A stretch of 64,000 bases of DNA. Source: Scalesia atractyloides (lineage: Eukaryota; Streptophyta; Magnoliopsida; Asterales; Asteraceae). The stretch's first letter is position 1. Every line of letters begins with the position of its first letter. The DNA is taken from NCBI GenBank assembly GCA_947069175.1, contig CAMTDV010001633.1:60928102-60992101 (forward strand), in the 5' to 3' direction. Position numbers and translations under genes: made by a program. The notes under the pieces were generated by a model. That model saw only the letters and a list, made by a program, of their open reading frames with translations. It searched no databases and had not been told where the DNA came from. This document shows positions 45,659 through 57,799 of this stretch, piece after piece.

Positions 45659-46036
45659 CTTGGCCTGGTGACCAAGTTCCGTTTGCTGATTTCGCATTAA
45701 GGGTTCGATTGGTTATTCGGTTCACATTAGATAGCTATATTAATCGTTTTAATTGATATAATAGTGCGATTTAGCGATTCGAGAGTGCGAGAGCGATGCG
45801 ATAGCGAGCGTAAACATAACCACAAACACACATAACACATAAATAATATAAAACCACATAAATAACTGCAATTTGCGATGCGATGAGATAGGCGATGCGA
45901 TTCAATAAGCGATTAGATGCGATAATAACGTAATACACCATAATTTATTAACATAAACTTTATTATACTCGAATCTCGAAAATACCTAAGACGGAAACAA
46001 AAGAAAAAGATAACAACGAAAAACAGAGTTGTTACA

Positions 46037-46071
46037 GTCTCCCCTACTTTAGGGAATTTCGTCCCGAAATT
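46037..46071 (-). other. Gypsy-3 purine tract and pol-end palindrome
   Basis: AATTTCGGGACGAAATT at 46055-46071 overlaps the pol stop (46070-46072); CTAAAGTAGGGGAGAC then runs to the LTR. Confidence 0.75.
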
Positions 46072-49000
46072 AGGCAGTAGCTGTAACAAATAGATGCGGG
46101 TACTTGGCCTTCATATCACTTTCCATTTCCCAAGTAAACTCGGCGCCGCGTTTGCCCTCCCATCGGACTTTCACGATAGGGATGCGAGAGCGTCGTAGTT
46201 TCTTAGTCTCTCAGTCCATGATTTCCACAGGCTTTTCCACGAAATGGAGAGTCTCATTGATTTACAGATCTTCGAGAGGGACATGCAGATTTTCTTTGGC
46301 TAAGCACTTCTTGAGGTTAGACACGTGGAAAGTCGGATGTATGTTATTAAGTTCCTCCGGTAAATCGAGACGATAGGCTACTTTACCGATCCTTTCCAGA
46401 ATCTTAAAGGGACCAACGTATCGAGGCACTAGCTTTCCTTTCTTGCCGAAGCGGACCACTCCCTTCCAAGGTGCAACTATTAGGAGAACGTGATCTCCCA
46501 CTTCGAACTGTAGGGGCTTGCGGTGTTTATCGGCATAACTCTTTTGACGACTCCGAGCTTTCAAGAGATTGTCTCTGATTTGAAGGATCTTGTCGGTTGT
46601 TTCTTGAATTAGCTCGGGACCGGTGATTTGTGCTTCTCCGATCTCGTACAATGCAATAGGCGATCGACATTTTCTTCCATACAATGCCTCAAAAGGAGCC
46701 ATTTGAATGCTGGCATGATAAGTATTATTGTACGAGAATTCGATTAAAGGTAAATGCGTATCCCAGTTACCACCAAAATCTATGATGCACGCACGAAGCA
46801 TGTCTTCGAGGGTGCGGATCGTACGCTCAGTCTGACCGTCGGTTTGAGAGTGAAAAGCGGTACTGAGATTGAGAGTAGTACCGAGAGCGGATTGAAAAGT
46901 CTCCCAGAGACGTGAGGCAAAACGACCATCGCGGTCAGAAATGATGTCACGAGGCGTCCCATGTCGACATATAACTTTGTCGGTATAGATTCGGGCTAAC
47001 CGTTCGACCTTAAAGTCTTCTCGTATAGCAATAAAGTGTGCAGATTTGGTGAGACGATCAACGATAACCCAAATGCTATCGTGACCGGATGAAGTGTGCA
47101 GGAGTTTAGTAACGAAGTCCATAGCTATACTCTCCCACTTCCACATCGGGATTCCGGGTTGTTCGAGTAAACCAGAGGTCCTTTGATGTTCGGCTTTAAC
47201 TTTCGAACAAGTTAAGCACTTTGAGACGTACAAGGCGATATCCTTTTGCATGCCCGACCACCAGTACTTAGGACAAAGGTCCTGGTACATCTTGTCGGCA
47301 CCGGGATGAATGGAATATCGCGATTTATGAGCTTCGTCCATTAGCAACTTACGAAGATTATCACGACTGGGAATCCAAATGCGATTGAGATAGTAATAAA
47401 TACCATCAGATTTATATACAAGCTAAGTTTCGGCACCACATTTCATTTCGTCTTGAAGGGTATTCTCGTTTCAAGTTTAGCACAAGCTTGAGAGTCACGA
47501 ATACCATATACATAGCTTCGTCGACGACGTTTGCCTTGCCGGGATGGTAGCGTATCTCATAATCGTAGTCATTGAGAAGTTCAACCGACCGACGTTGTCG
47601 CATGTTTAGTTCTTTTTGATTAAAGATATGTTGTAAGCTCTTATGGTCGGTGAAGACCGTACACTTAGTACCGTAAAGGTAGTGTCGCCATATCTTTAAT
47701 GCAAAAACAACTGCACCGAGTTCGAGATCATGGGTTGTGTAGTTCTTCTCATGGATCTTGAGTTGGCGAGACGCATATGCGATAACCTTGTCTCGTTGCA
47801 TGAGAACACAACCAAGACCAAGGTTAGAGGCATCGCAGTAAACAACGAAATCGTCGTTTCCGTCGGGTAAGGCGAGAACGGGAGCGTTGCATAGCATACG
47901 CTTGAGGGTTTGAAAAGCTTCCTCTTGCTTGGAATCCCAAACAAAAGGTTTGTCCTTATGAGTCAAAGCGGTAAGCAGAACGGCGATTTTTGAGAAGTCG
48001 GCGATGAATCGACGGTAATAACCCGCCAATCCAAGGAATGAACGGATTTCGGATGCATTCTTTGGAGTTATCCAACTCTTGACGGCTTCAATCTTTGCAG
48101 GGTCTACGTGAATTCCTTGACTATTAACGATGTGGCCGAGAAACTGGAGTTCTTCGAGCCAGAATTCACATTTAGAGAACTTAGCATAAAGGCGATTTCC
48201 TTGAAGAAGTTCGAGGGCTAAACAGAGATGACGCGCGTGTTCGTCGCTCGACTTCGAATAGATAAGGATATCATCGATGAAAACAATGACAAAACGATCC
48301 AAGAAAGCTTTACACACATGGTTCATCAAATCCATGAAGACCGCGGGTGCATTTGTTAGACCAAAAGGCATGACCACGAATTTGAAATGGCCATAACGGG
48401 TACGAAAGGCGGTTTTAGGAATGTCTTCTTCCAACACGCGTAACTGATGATAGCCGGAACGAAGATCGATCTTAGAAAAACAAGTAGCACCTTGAACCTG
48501 ATCAAACAAATCGTTAATACGGGGAAGATGGTAGCGGTTCTTTATCGTGAGTTTGTTAGGTTTACGATAATCGATGCACATTCGGAACGATCTATCCTTC
48601 TTTTTCACGAAAAGGACAGGAGCGCCCCATGGCGAAGTGCTCGGGCGTATGAAACCTTTATCAAGAAGCTCTTGAAGTTGGCTTGATAGCTCGCGCATTT
48701 CGGATGGTGCGAGGCGATAAGGAGCTTTAGCAACGGGAGTAGCTCCGGGAACTAAATCGCAACGGAATTTAACATCTCGAGTAGGGGGTAAACCGAGTAA
48801 ATCGTCGGGAAAGACTTTAGGAAATTCACAAACAACGGGAACGTCTTTATAAGTCTTCTTTTCTTTCTCCGGGTTCACGATATGGGCGAGGAAAGCAACA
48901 CATCACTTTTGCAAGCATTTGTGTGCTCGAGTACATGACGAAAGCATCAACTTCTTTGAGGGAGTTTCACCGTAAACATGAAGTTGGTCACCGTTAGGAA

Positions 49001-49310
49001 GAGGGAAACGAATCATTTTATCGAAGCATACAACTTCAGCATGATTTTCACGAAGAAAATCCATGCCTACTATGATATCGAAACTACCTAACTGCATAGG
49101 TATGAGATTGATCGGGAAGGCATGGTTGTTGAGATCGAGATTACAACCACGTAAGACGGAGTTAACGGTAACGGTTCTTCCGGTGGCGCTTCCACATCGA
49201 AAGTCTTTGGGAGTTTAGCACGCTTACATTTTAAAACCTTTTTCGAATTCTAACGATACAAAACAATTGTCGGCACCAGTATCAAATAAACATGAAGCAT
49301 AAATACCATT
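46070..49310 (-). pseudogene. pol: Gypsy-3 protease-pol, lightly broken
   Basis: Minus strand. Protease active site FDTGA lies at about 49268-49285. GMDFLRENHAEVV begins a frame at 49097 with a TGA at about 48903, after which the same frame runs 48878-47412: FRMCIDYRKPNKL, YHQL, MPFGLTNAPAVFMDL, FIDDILIYSKS (about 48250-48285), then RNase H (YCDASNLGLGCVLMQR, IYTDHKSLQHIF-type motif). A deletion near 47520 breaks the frame at KANVV. Integrase 47347-46262 has HPGADKMYQD, CLTCSKVKAEH, MDFVTKLL, SDRDGRF and HSQTDGQTERT. A TAA at 46262 precedes the tail ending KVRWEGKRGAEFTWE at about 46100. Near-complete but not translatable as one polyprotein. Confidence 0.85.
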
Positions 49311-50602
49311 AACGAGAAACGTACCATTGATAACATTGTTGTCATTCTGAGCCTGGCGATGGTTGAGGTTGAAAGCCCCACCCGTGCAGCTTGTGGTTGC
49401 TGCTGAGGCAGCGGTGCTGGTTGCTCTTGCTTAACTGGATGATTCGGGCAGGCATTGGCGAAATGGTTAGGATCACCACAAACATAGCACACACATGCTT
49501 TTGGAGCTTGCTGATTGGGTGGAGGAGGAGCAGGTAAAGCTGGAGCTGCTGGAGCCTGAGGAGCTGGCTGACGAGGGCCGGTATGGCAGCTCACTGTGAA
49601 ATGGCCGTAGATATTGCAATTTGTGCAAAAACGGCAGTTGCCACCCACTACATGATGATATGTGCACTTCGGGCACATCGGGTGAGGACCAGAATACGCA
49701 CGCTTGGCAGGAGGTGCGTTGGGTGCTGCGGATTGGAGCGGCTGCGGGTTCGCTGGAGCTGCGAGGGCGAAGTTCTTGCTGGAGTTCTCATGCTTGCGAC
49801 CACGGCGACTGTTCTTTGACTCGTGGGGCTGATCGGTAGGAGGAGCTGCTGATTCGGTAACTGCTTGATTTGCGACCTTGGCATTCTTGAAGTAACCATA
49901 CTGAACACGCTTGTCGTTGATTTCGGCTGCTAACTAATAAGTCTCCTCGATGGTAGCAGGGCGTGCTGCTTGCACAAAGTCAGCGACGTAATCGGGGAGA
50001 GCATTAAGGTACTTCTTGATTGCCTTTTCGGGCGTATCCACCTGACCGGGACAAATGACGCTCAACTGCTTGAAACGAGCGGTAAGATCGGCATTGTCAG
50101 GACCGTCTTGTTTGATGTTACAGAACTCGTTCTCCAATTTCTGAATTTCGTACGAAGGACAGAACTCCTTAATCATGATTTCCTTAAGTTCCTCCCATGA
50201 GAGCCCATAGGCTTCGTCGTTTCCGCGCCTGTTGCGCTCGGATGTCCACCAATCGAGAGCCCTCGACTGAAACACTCTGGTGGCGTTGATAGTGCGCAGT
50301 GCCTCGGGGCATCCGCTTTGGCGGAAGGTAACCTCAATCGAATCAAATCAATGGAACATGGCACTTGGTCCTTTGGTGCCAGAGAATTTTAGAGGTGCGC
50401 AAGCCTTGAACTGCTTGAAGCTGAAGCGGGATTTCGGAGCATCACTCTTGGGGTCAACAGACGAGTTGCTGCTAACCGCTTGAATTTCGCTGACAATCTG
50501 TGGGATCACCTTAGCCATTTCCTTGGCCACGAGAGAGGCGATGCGTTTGTCAGCGTTGTTGCGCTGAGCGGTGCGGCGAGTGTGAGATCCCATTGATGCC
50601 AT
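49311..50602 (-). pseudogene. gag: Gypsy-3 gag, two stops
   Basis: Starts at 50602 (MASMGSHTRRT). FKQFKACAPLKFSGTKGPSAMFH is followed by a TGA at about 50348 where Gypsy-1 has Trp. The frame then continues: ALDWWTSERNRRGN, LSWEELKEIMIKEFCPSYE, ALPDYVADFVQAARP, then a stop near 49934. Basic/Pro-rich section, a Cys/His cluster (CPKCTYHHVVGGNCRFCTNCNIYGH, split here by description only) near 49600-49680, and a CCHC knuckle CYVCGDPNHFANAC near 49450-49490. A Gln/Pro run leads to protease. Confidence 0.8.
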
Positions 50603-51666
50603 CTACATAAAGGATTTAGATTAGACGCGATTCGATTATAATAGAGTTATGTTTAAAATATTTATTATTATTATTCAAGCAAGCACAAAACACGTAAACA
50701 CGTATCCACGTAAGCATTTAATCACGTAAGCACGTAGTCACATAAGCACATATTTTGCACGTATTCACCTTTAACTTCATAAATCAGGCGTAGCGCGATT
50801 TGAGATACTAGATAGTAATAGCGAGATATATGCGAAATATAATAGCGAGATAAGCGAGATAATACCGCGTATGAGGCACACGTCCTCATAGGCGTAAGCG
50901 AGTTAAGCGATTAGTTTGGTTGGTGTATTAATTTAGCGTTTTAGATTACGAGAGTTGTGCGAGTTGTGCATACATTCGATGGAGCGTAAATGCGATAAAT
51001 CGAGAAAACGATGATATGATAAATCATCAAAGCGAGAAATCGAGTAAAGCGAAAATTCTCAAAAATTTTAAACACATAAATAATAATAAACTCGATGACG
51101 CGTAAATCGACGATAGAGGCTTAAATCAATTGGGAGTGTCTGGGGTTTTGAGACATTCGACACGCCAAAGTGATTCGACTACCTTTGCATTTGGACCCAC
51201 GCTTTGGCCTAATAGATAAACGTTCTCACCGCAAGCGGCTAACGATGTTTACCCTTCCAGTTAATACGTGTTCCAAACCATCGGTATAACTGAGACTTTG
51301 GTGAGATTGAAAATCGAATTGCGGAATTAGTTACTAAGATACGGGTTTCACCCCTAACTTAGCAACTTTATTCGTCGAGGTTTGGATGTCACTCCTAACT
51401 CAAAGAAGGTATCTCGTGCGAGAGAATGCACGGAGTGAATGATCTCGTCGAGAGTTCTCGGTTTTCACACCTATTCTCGACTTGATCACTCGTTTGGTGT
51501 GATGCGAGCGTTTCCAAGCGTGTATTATTATATTAGACTTTAGAAATGCACATTTAAGCATTATGGCAAGTAGTTTAACATTTAAGTCAAAGATTGGTCA
51601 ATTGGGTACTTAAACATGCTACTAGGTCGAATCATGGCAATTCTACCTATTATCCTAAAGTTATGG
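50603..51666 (-). other. Gypsy-3 leader between primer site and gag
   Basis: About 1.06 kb, no believable frame. It aligns in outline with the Gypsy-1 leader (shared ACGCTTTGGCCTAATAGRTAAA near 51190 and 28813). Rich in GCGAGA/GCGAT repeats of low complexity. Confidence 0.5.
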
Positions 51667-51680
51667 AGCTCTGATACCAA
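51667..51680 (-). other. Gypsy-3 primer binding site
   Basis: TTGGTATCAGAGCT on the minus strand, initiator Met tRNA type, two bases from the LTR at 51683. Confidence 0.85.
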
Positions 51681-51682
51681 TC

Positions 51683-54146
51683 TGTCACACCCGACCGATG
51701 GAGGAATCACCGGGGTTAGTGGCACTAGGAGACCAGATTGTTCTCACGAGAATTCCATAACAATTATTCACAACATTACTAAACGTTTAACATCCCATAC
51801 TATTAAACATAATATTCTAAATAATCATTACAAAATCCAAAGTTTTCTCATAAAAACAAAACGGTTCAATTTCCCCTAGATTTATTACATTCCAACTAGA
51901 CAAAACAAAAGAAAATAAACTAAGCTAAGCATGCAATCATCCAAGCATCCGTAGCTAAATCCACAACCTGTTACATACGTTAAAATACAAGTCAATACAA
52001 TTAAGTAAAGGTGAGCATATAGGTTTGAATACTACTAGCATAGTCGATAAAGCGTTTGCAAAACAATCTAATTACATATCATGATACACCAAAACACTTA
52101 ACATAACATAGGCTCCTTTCTCATGCTAACTACCATGAGAAGGCTTGCGCGTCCATCCTAACTAGACCCCGTCGAGTGTAAGCCACACTATAGTACCATA
52201 CTAGCTAAGGAGGCAAGTTAACGAAAACAAGTCCTAGTCACATGTTTCTAGTATCACGTACTCGAGCACATACAATCAGATTATTCGCGTGTGATAAACA
52301 GTTTGATTTATGATGTGATTTTGATATACGAACGTATGTAACACCCAAAAAGTGCGTTAAAGCGAAAATGGGTCAAGTATACTCACTGTGGGTACGTTTT
52401 GGTAAGAGTTCGGGATCTGAGGAGAGTTGAGAAGAGCGCCGGATCAGCCTGCATACGCGAAAGGAAGTGCATCAGTCTCCGAAAAGCTGAAACGGTTAAG
52501 TCTTGGTTGGGCAGTAGCCAAGTTCGGGCGAACTTGTGTGTAAATACACAAGTTCGAGCGAACTTGTATGAATTTGGTGAGATTAGAGCCAAGTTCGGTC
52601 GAACTTGATGAGTTTCCTGAGAAACTTGTCAAGTTCGGGCGAACTTGTAAGAAATTCTTACTGACCAGGCAAGTTCGAGCGAACTTGCAAGAAAATTTGG
52701 TAAAGAAATACTCAAGTTCGGTCGAGCTTGACCTAATAAGCTGGTGATTCTCGAGCGAACTTGGTGTTTCCGAGTCCAAAATCTTGCGTTTTCGTGTCGT
52801 CTTCTGAGTAATCGAGTGTTCATCCCTCCGACCTTGTGCTACTAAGCGAACTTAGGTCAGAGAGGTCTTTTCAGAGACGTTTTAGCCGTTTTACAAAAGC
52901 GTGGGCTAATCCGGACAAACTCGGGGTTCGTTCGGGTTAGTCCGGCTTGTGTAAACCGTCACAAACGTCCGTGTGCTTCCAGATCTGGGATCTTGAATGA
53001 TAGATGCTTCGTTTCATATCAGAAAATGAACAAAACATCCTCAAAAGTCCGTATTTTGTGTCAAAATCGATATTTACCAAAGCTTTTCTCTGATCTAGAA
53101 CTTACAAGCCGAGATCTTGCAGATCTCGTGTTTGGGAAGCCTCTGCTAGCACCAAACGAACTTGTATTGTGTAGATCTAAGTTAAAAATAGAAGTTTTTG
53201 AAGAAAAAGATGAAGATTTTCATAAAAGAATGGGTTTTTGATGAAAACGAAGGCTATGCCTTGTGCCAAAATCGTTGTAAACCTTTGTATCGTTGATAAA
53301 CGTTGTCGCAGTGAAAATCGGGTCGATTCTTACTTAGAACACGAAGGTTTCGAGTTGAGAGAGCTCTGGGTGAACTTGCAGCAAGTTCAAATGAGAGAAA
53401 TGAGCTTGGTATTTATAGGCGAAGGCAAAAAGTGAGGCTGGTGAGACCAAGTTCAGCCAAACTTGCATGAAAACATGCAATTTCGCGCGAACTTGATGGA
53501 TTTTGGTGAAGAATTTTGAGAAAGTTCGGCCAAACTTGCATATACTTATGCAAGTTCGTGCGAACTTGATAAAACAAAGGGGTTCCTGGTTGCCAGACAA
53601 GTTCGGGCGAACTTGTGGTAGTCAAGTTCGGCCGAACTTGGCCTGGTGACCAAGTTCCGTTTGTTGATTTCGCGTTAAGGGTTCGATTGGTTATTCCGTT
53701 CACATTAGATAGTTATATTAAGCGTTTTAGTTGATATAATAGTGCGATTTAGTTATTCGAGAGTGCGAGAGCGATGCGATAACGAGCGTAAACATAACCA
53801 CAAACACACATAACACATAAATAATATAAAACCACATAAATAACTGCAATTTGCGATGCGATGAGATAGGCGATGCGATTCAATAAGCGATTAGATGCGA
53901 ACGGTACCCCTGACCGCGGGAGGGTTCTCCCTCCCCAAGCTAGCTTAGCCCCATAGCTGTCTGGCGGTTACTACCCAGCAGGATTATTCGGGCCGAGCTG
54001 GACTCGAACCCGCGTCCTCCCGTTTGGAATGGGTGAGGCTGGCCACTGGGCAATTAATTAACATAAACTTTATTATACTCGAATCTTGGAAATACTTAAG
54101 ACGGAATCAAAAGAAAAAGATAACAACGAAAAACAGAGTTGTTACA
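51683..54146 (-). repeat. Gypsy-3 5' LTR
   Basis: 2464 bp. It differs from the 3' LTR by a few percent outside the identical block 52731-53221, has fewer palindrome units near 52700, and carries a tRNA-derived insert at 53901-54051. Confidence 0.9.
53901..54051 (-). mobile_element. tRNA-derived SINE-like insert
   Basis: About 151 bp absent from the other Gypsy-3 LTR, replacing about 19 bp of it. On the minus strand it starts GCCCAGTGGCCAGCCTCAC (A-box-like), has a perfect B-box GGTTCGAGTCC near 54000-54010, then a 90-bp unrelated body ending in a GGGAGGG/CCCTCCC hairpin. The tRNA-like head plus body suggests a SINE, but no poly-A tail or target duplication is visible. Confidence 0.55.
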
Positions 54147-54200
54147 ATTCATGACTCGTGTTACATTTGTACGGTATAGCCTAAATAGCCGGGTGTCACA
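54147..54200 (-). repeat. Gypsy-2 solo LTR (b), right part
   Basis: After the ATTCA duplication, the remaining 49 bp of LTR (b), ending GGGTGTCACA, matching 37649-37697 of LTR (a). Confidence 0.8.
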
Positions 54201-54205
54201 GTTTA

Positions 54206-55169
54206 CCATTTGCTAATTCGATTGAATACTTTTGTCTAGCTTACTTACTTGAGAACACGGAAATGGTTCAAAGTTTTTCGAAACAAAACTAAAGTCAGCA
54301 CCAGTATCAAATAGTACGAACGCAGAATGGTTATTGATTAAGAACGTACCTGTAACAATTGCGGGCTCATCGCGTGCTTTCCAGTGTTTAGCTCAAACGC
54401 TCTTCCTCTAGCATTCTGATTCTTCAACGATGGACAATTTCTCTTGAAATGTCCTTTCTCTCCACACTCGAAACAGCTTCATTCTTAACTCCATCCGATG
54501 TGCTTTTGGCATAGCATTCACGCGTCGCGTGCCCAGTTCGGCCGCATCTGGCACATTTCCCTTTCTCATCGCCAGGAGTTCTCTTCGTCATGCCACTTCT
54601 GTCGCCCTTGTTTACACCTTTTCCTGAACCACTGGGATTAGCCGCCAACGCCTTACCAGAACCTCGTTTCTTCTTACGCTTATCATCAGAATCCTTCCCC
54701 GAACTCTCACACATTCGCTTCCTTGAGTTCCTAGACTTATCCTTAGAGCACTGATCTACCCTAATGGTCGAATCACTATGATGGCCCAGCACCACATATA
54801 ATGTTATCCCTTCATCACGAAGGGTACCAGTAAATGATCTTGGGTTACAACCCTGGAATGTTTTGTGCGTACATCCGTGCACTCTTCACAAGTTAATGAA
54901 AAATCAATATTACTCTTTGGATTATATCATAACACAGGAACTACTAAAACGTTTCCGATCATTGTTCTACCTAGAGGGTTTCCAATATGCGCTCCATCGT
55001 GACCATGGGCATTATCACCACGTCCGGGTCCTCGCCCTGTAGTCTGGTTAGCGTCGCGCTGTTCTATGGCGGTATTGACGTGTTGAGCGATAAGTTGTGC
55101 CAACTCCTCCGGTGTGGTAGGCAATCCAGTACCGTCAGTAGAGGGACCTTGTCTCGATTTTGGTGGCAT
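54206..55169 (-). pseudogene. gag: Gypsy-2 protease start and gag, capsid deleted
   Basis: Minus strand. Gag starts at 55169 (MPPKSRQGPSTDG), runs through Gln/Gly/Arg-rich sequence to a stop near 54927, then a different frame covers a basic region and one CCHC knuckle (CARCGRTGHATREC, about 54520-54560). The protease N-terminal part (FDTGADFSFVS-like, active site near 54290-54315) leads to the solo LTR at 54205. Between gag start and knuckle only a few hundred bases remain, so the capsid core is missing. The same truncated layout is in copy A as far as it extends. Confidence 0.7.
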
Positions 55170-55494
55170 ATTGTTGTTTCTGTTATTGCAATAATAATAA
55201 CAACGTAAGACAATAATTAAATAATCAATCATTAAATAATAGTGGACTAAATAATACACATGCATCCACATAATAATGAGAATAATTTAACCAAAACCCA
55301 TATCATTGATATTTTAGGTTAGAAATTACATCGCTTGTTTGTAGTACAGAAACAAAAACATTTGGTGTGAATAAATCAAACACCATCGGCAAGTCTTACT
55401 GAATTTCCTCCTAAAATATCTAAATTGGAATACAAGCCAAAAATAGGGTTACCAAAAGAGAATAACAATAAACAAAACAACAACAAATCACTTC

Positions 55495-56288
55495 AGACCT
55501 AAGAAGTCCAAAATCTTCCTAACCAGCTCTTCGAGCTCCACCATCCTCTAGTACATCTAATCCCTAACAATGTCATCTAGCTCCCAGATATCCTCATATG
55601 CTTCCATCTGGCATGCAAGATCCTGCATCTTGTCCTTAGTCGCCTCCAAGTCTCTGCGGAAAGTAGTCATCTAACGATCGCAATGGGAACATTGGCTGGC
55701 CCAGACTCCTCTCTGCCTCTCCAAGGCAAACTCTAAAGCGGCTCTAGAAGTCGAAGCGATATCTCCATGGGTCGGGTTCTCCTCCTGCGTCGAGTGTAGA
55801 CTAGCATAGGTGTAGCAGACGCTCGCGACTCCAGCGGCTGTACGGACGACTCTGACGTAACAGGCGGAGGGATCTCGGGTGTAGGCTCTACAGTGGGAAT
55901 GGGCGGGACTACCGATGGCTCTAAGGGCCGAACCGTAATTGTAGTGGTGTCCACCACTAGAGCTATCCCATAGGATCCTCCAATCAACGGGGTACCTCCA
56001 CCCATCTCATCAACAATAGGCACTGTGCTAAATGACTGTCCGACTTCGAAAATCGAGTGTGGATCAAAGTCATCATCGTCAATCCAGCCGTTACTAGTAT
56101 GTGCGTAACGGGGTCGACCTAGCTGGCGAATGCAGCAGGCCAACATAAAATGACGAGGCAAATTCGGCTATGTTAACGATCTGAGGGGTCGTGTGGGGTA
56201 TCTCTGGCAGGACTGAGGTCGGTGAGATCTCGTATTCATGCTCGATATCTGAGTCGTGAATCTCTATGATCTCATGTGCGTGCGACAT
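55495..56288 (-). pseudogene. Gypsy-2 extra leader ORF between primer site and gag
   Basis: Not a recognised family. Starts at 56288 (MSHAHEIIEIHDSDIEHEYE) with an acidic N-terminus. A frameshift near 56110 is followed by a Pro/Val/Thr-rich middle (55733-56161) containing a YTRRRRRTRP basic patch. It can be followed in further frames to a helical Glu/Leu-rich tail near 55500 (in copy A, 32233-32051: LVRKILDFLGLK at its end). In total perhaps 260 residues. It lies upstream of gag, where most gypsy elements have no gene. The basic patch could be a nuclear or nucleic-acid contact; that is a guess. Confidence 0.5.
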
Positions 56289-56564
56289 CTGTGACATAAG
56301 GTAAGCGTACAAAGTAAATGTGTCTTCAAATGAAAAATAACACGTAAGGCCCAAATAAACAGATTAACACGTATGCATATAAATAAGGCCCAAATAAACA
56401 GATTAACACGTATGCGTATAAACTCAAAATAGTTTTCATACATGATCAAAATCTATGTTTATTTTAAAATTATTGGCTTCGCGAATCTTGGGACTTAGAC
56501 TCAAAATTTTGTCGGTTGAAGTCTAGAGTTTTCCCCCGAAAACCATCTAGTTCGCTACAACCAT

Positions 56565-56580
56565 TGGCTCTGATACCAAC
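56565..56580 (-). other. Gypsy-2 primer binding site
   Basis: Minus strand GTTGGTATCAGAGCCA, a perfect initiator Met type site, three bases from the LTR at 56584. Confidence 0.85.
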
Positions 56581-56583
56581 TTC

Positions 56584-57799
56584 TATAACACCCCAAAAAC
56601 GTCGCAGCGGAAATACAAACGTCATGGTGATGGAATTTGGTGCCCATTAATATCTTAGTGGACGATGCATCGTTAATTTTGGACATATTACTTAATTAAA
56701 ACATTGTTTAAGAGTTTAAACATAAACCACAACCATAAGTAGTTCAGTTGTCTCGATACAGTCGGTCCCAAATATGTTTTAAAAGTTGTCCAAAGTTTAT
56801 TATTAAACAAAACATGCATCACGACCACAAGACACGCCAAAGATTCCCCGAAGCCGAACTCATGTACCTGAAGAACACATTAAAATCAAGTGTCAACACA
56901 AAGGAGGGTGAGTTCACGTATTCAAATTTAAAACAATTTGATCCAAGGAGAACTTTCAAATTATGTGTTTAATTATTAAAACATCCATATAATATTATGA
57001 AAGCCACTTTCATTACCTTAATAAAAATTCAAGGGTCAGCCATCGTAAGCGTTTTCTGAAAACCTTCGATACACAACATCTTCTCAAACTTTCCATATTA
57101 AATTGATAGCATCAAGTGTTCAGACTCGTATGTCTGCAAGACAATACGAACTACATATTAACAATAAGGATATAATCAACGCTAGACAATAACAGAATTT
57201 AAAATTCGTCGCTTGACTTGACGCGGAGCTACCGGTCACGACGGGGTGGTCAACCTGATAGATCTATCAACAATTCCATGCATATCGATATTAATGATTA
57301 ACTGGCTAATTTCGCGCTATGTGCCCGCAATGGGTCACTCAAGGTGCCAACCTTATGAACAATATATATATCCTACTAAAATGATAAATTTAATATATAA
57401 CGAGTTGTATGAATTTCCCGTGTCCCCACCAAAACGTAAGCCAATACCAATACTTACTCTCTTGAGACCGAGAAAATTCGTTACAACTTTAGATTTAAGC
57501 AATTTTAAATCTACACGGTCGTTTTCTCTTAAACACCGTAATGACACCCGTTTCTCCCCGAAACATATATTCACATTTATCCAAAATCCGTTTCTCCCCG
57601 AAACATATTTTTGTCAAAACCATATATTTTCCATGAAAATATATCCATAGTTTAATCAAAGTAATATTTTATACAAAAGTGTATACTTATCCTTTTAAGG
57701 TGCGTTCTTCCCCTAAAACAGTTCTAATAACAGTAAGAAGAGGGGTTATAGTGACACTCACCTTTGGGTGCGTATTATAAATAGCGCAATCCCATGATT
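56584..57799 (-). repeat. Gypsy-2 LTR (c), truncated
   Basis: Begins TATAACACCCC (TG changed to TA), aligns with LTRs (a) and (b) through TTTGGGTGCGTATTATAAATAGCG-like sequence, and is cut at 57799. It retains about 350 bp (57040-57390) that LTR (a) lost at its foldback element. Confidence 0.8.

Larger units (their letters stand above)
43627..46036 (-). repeat. Gypsy-3 3' LTR
   Basis: 2410 bp, TGTCACACCCC to GAGTTGTTACA. It holds two palindrome arrays on either side of a TATA box. A block of about 490 bp (44751-45241) is identical to the 5' LTR. Confidence 0.9.
43627..54146 (-). mobile_element. Gypsy-3, Tekay/Del-like element inserted in LTR (b)
   Basis: Minus strand, 10,520 bp, perfect ATTCA duplication at 43622-43626 and 54147-54151. 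It has both LTRs (43627-46036 and 51683-54146), purine tract, pol, gag, leader and primer site. The most complete element in the window; only a few stops and frameshifts interrupt it. It is related to Gypsy-1 in gag and pol, but its LTR palindromes have other central bases. Confidence 0.9.

Noticed and set aside
54424..54882. Host zinc-finger gene
   Set aside because: The single CCHC knuckle lies beside protease and gag sequence of Gypsy-2 on the same strand; it is gag.
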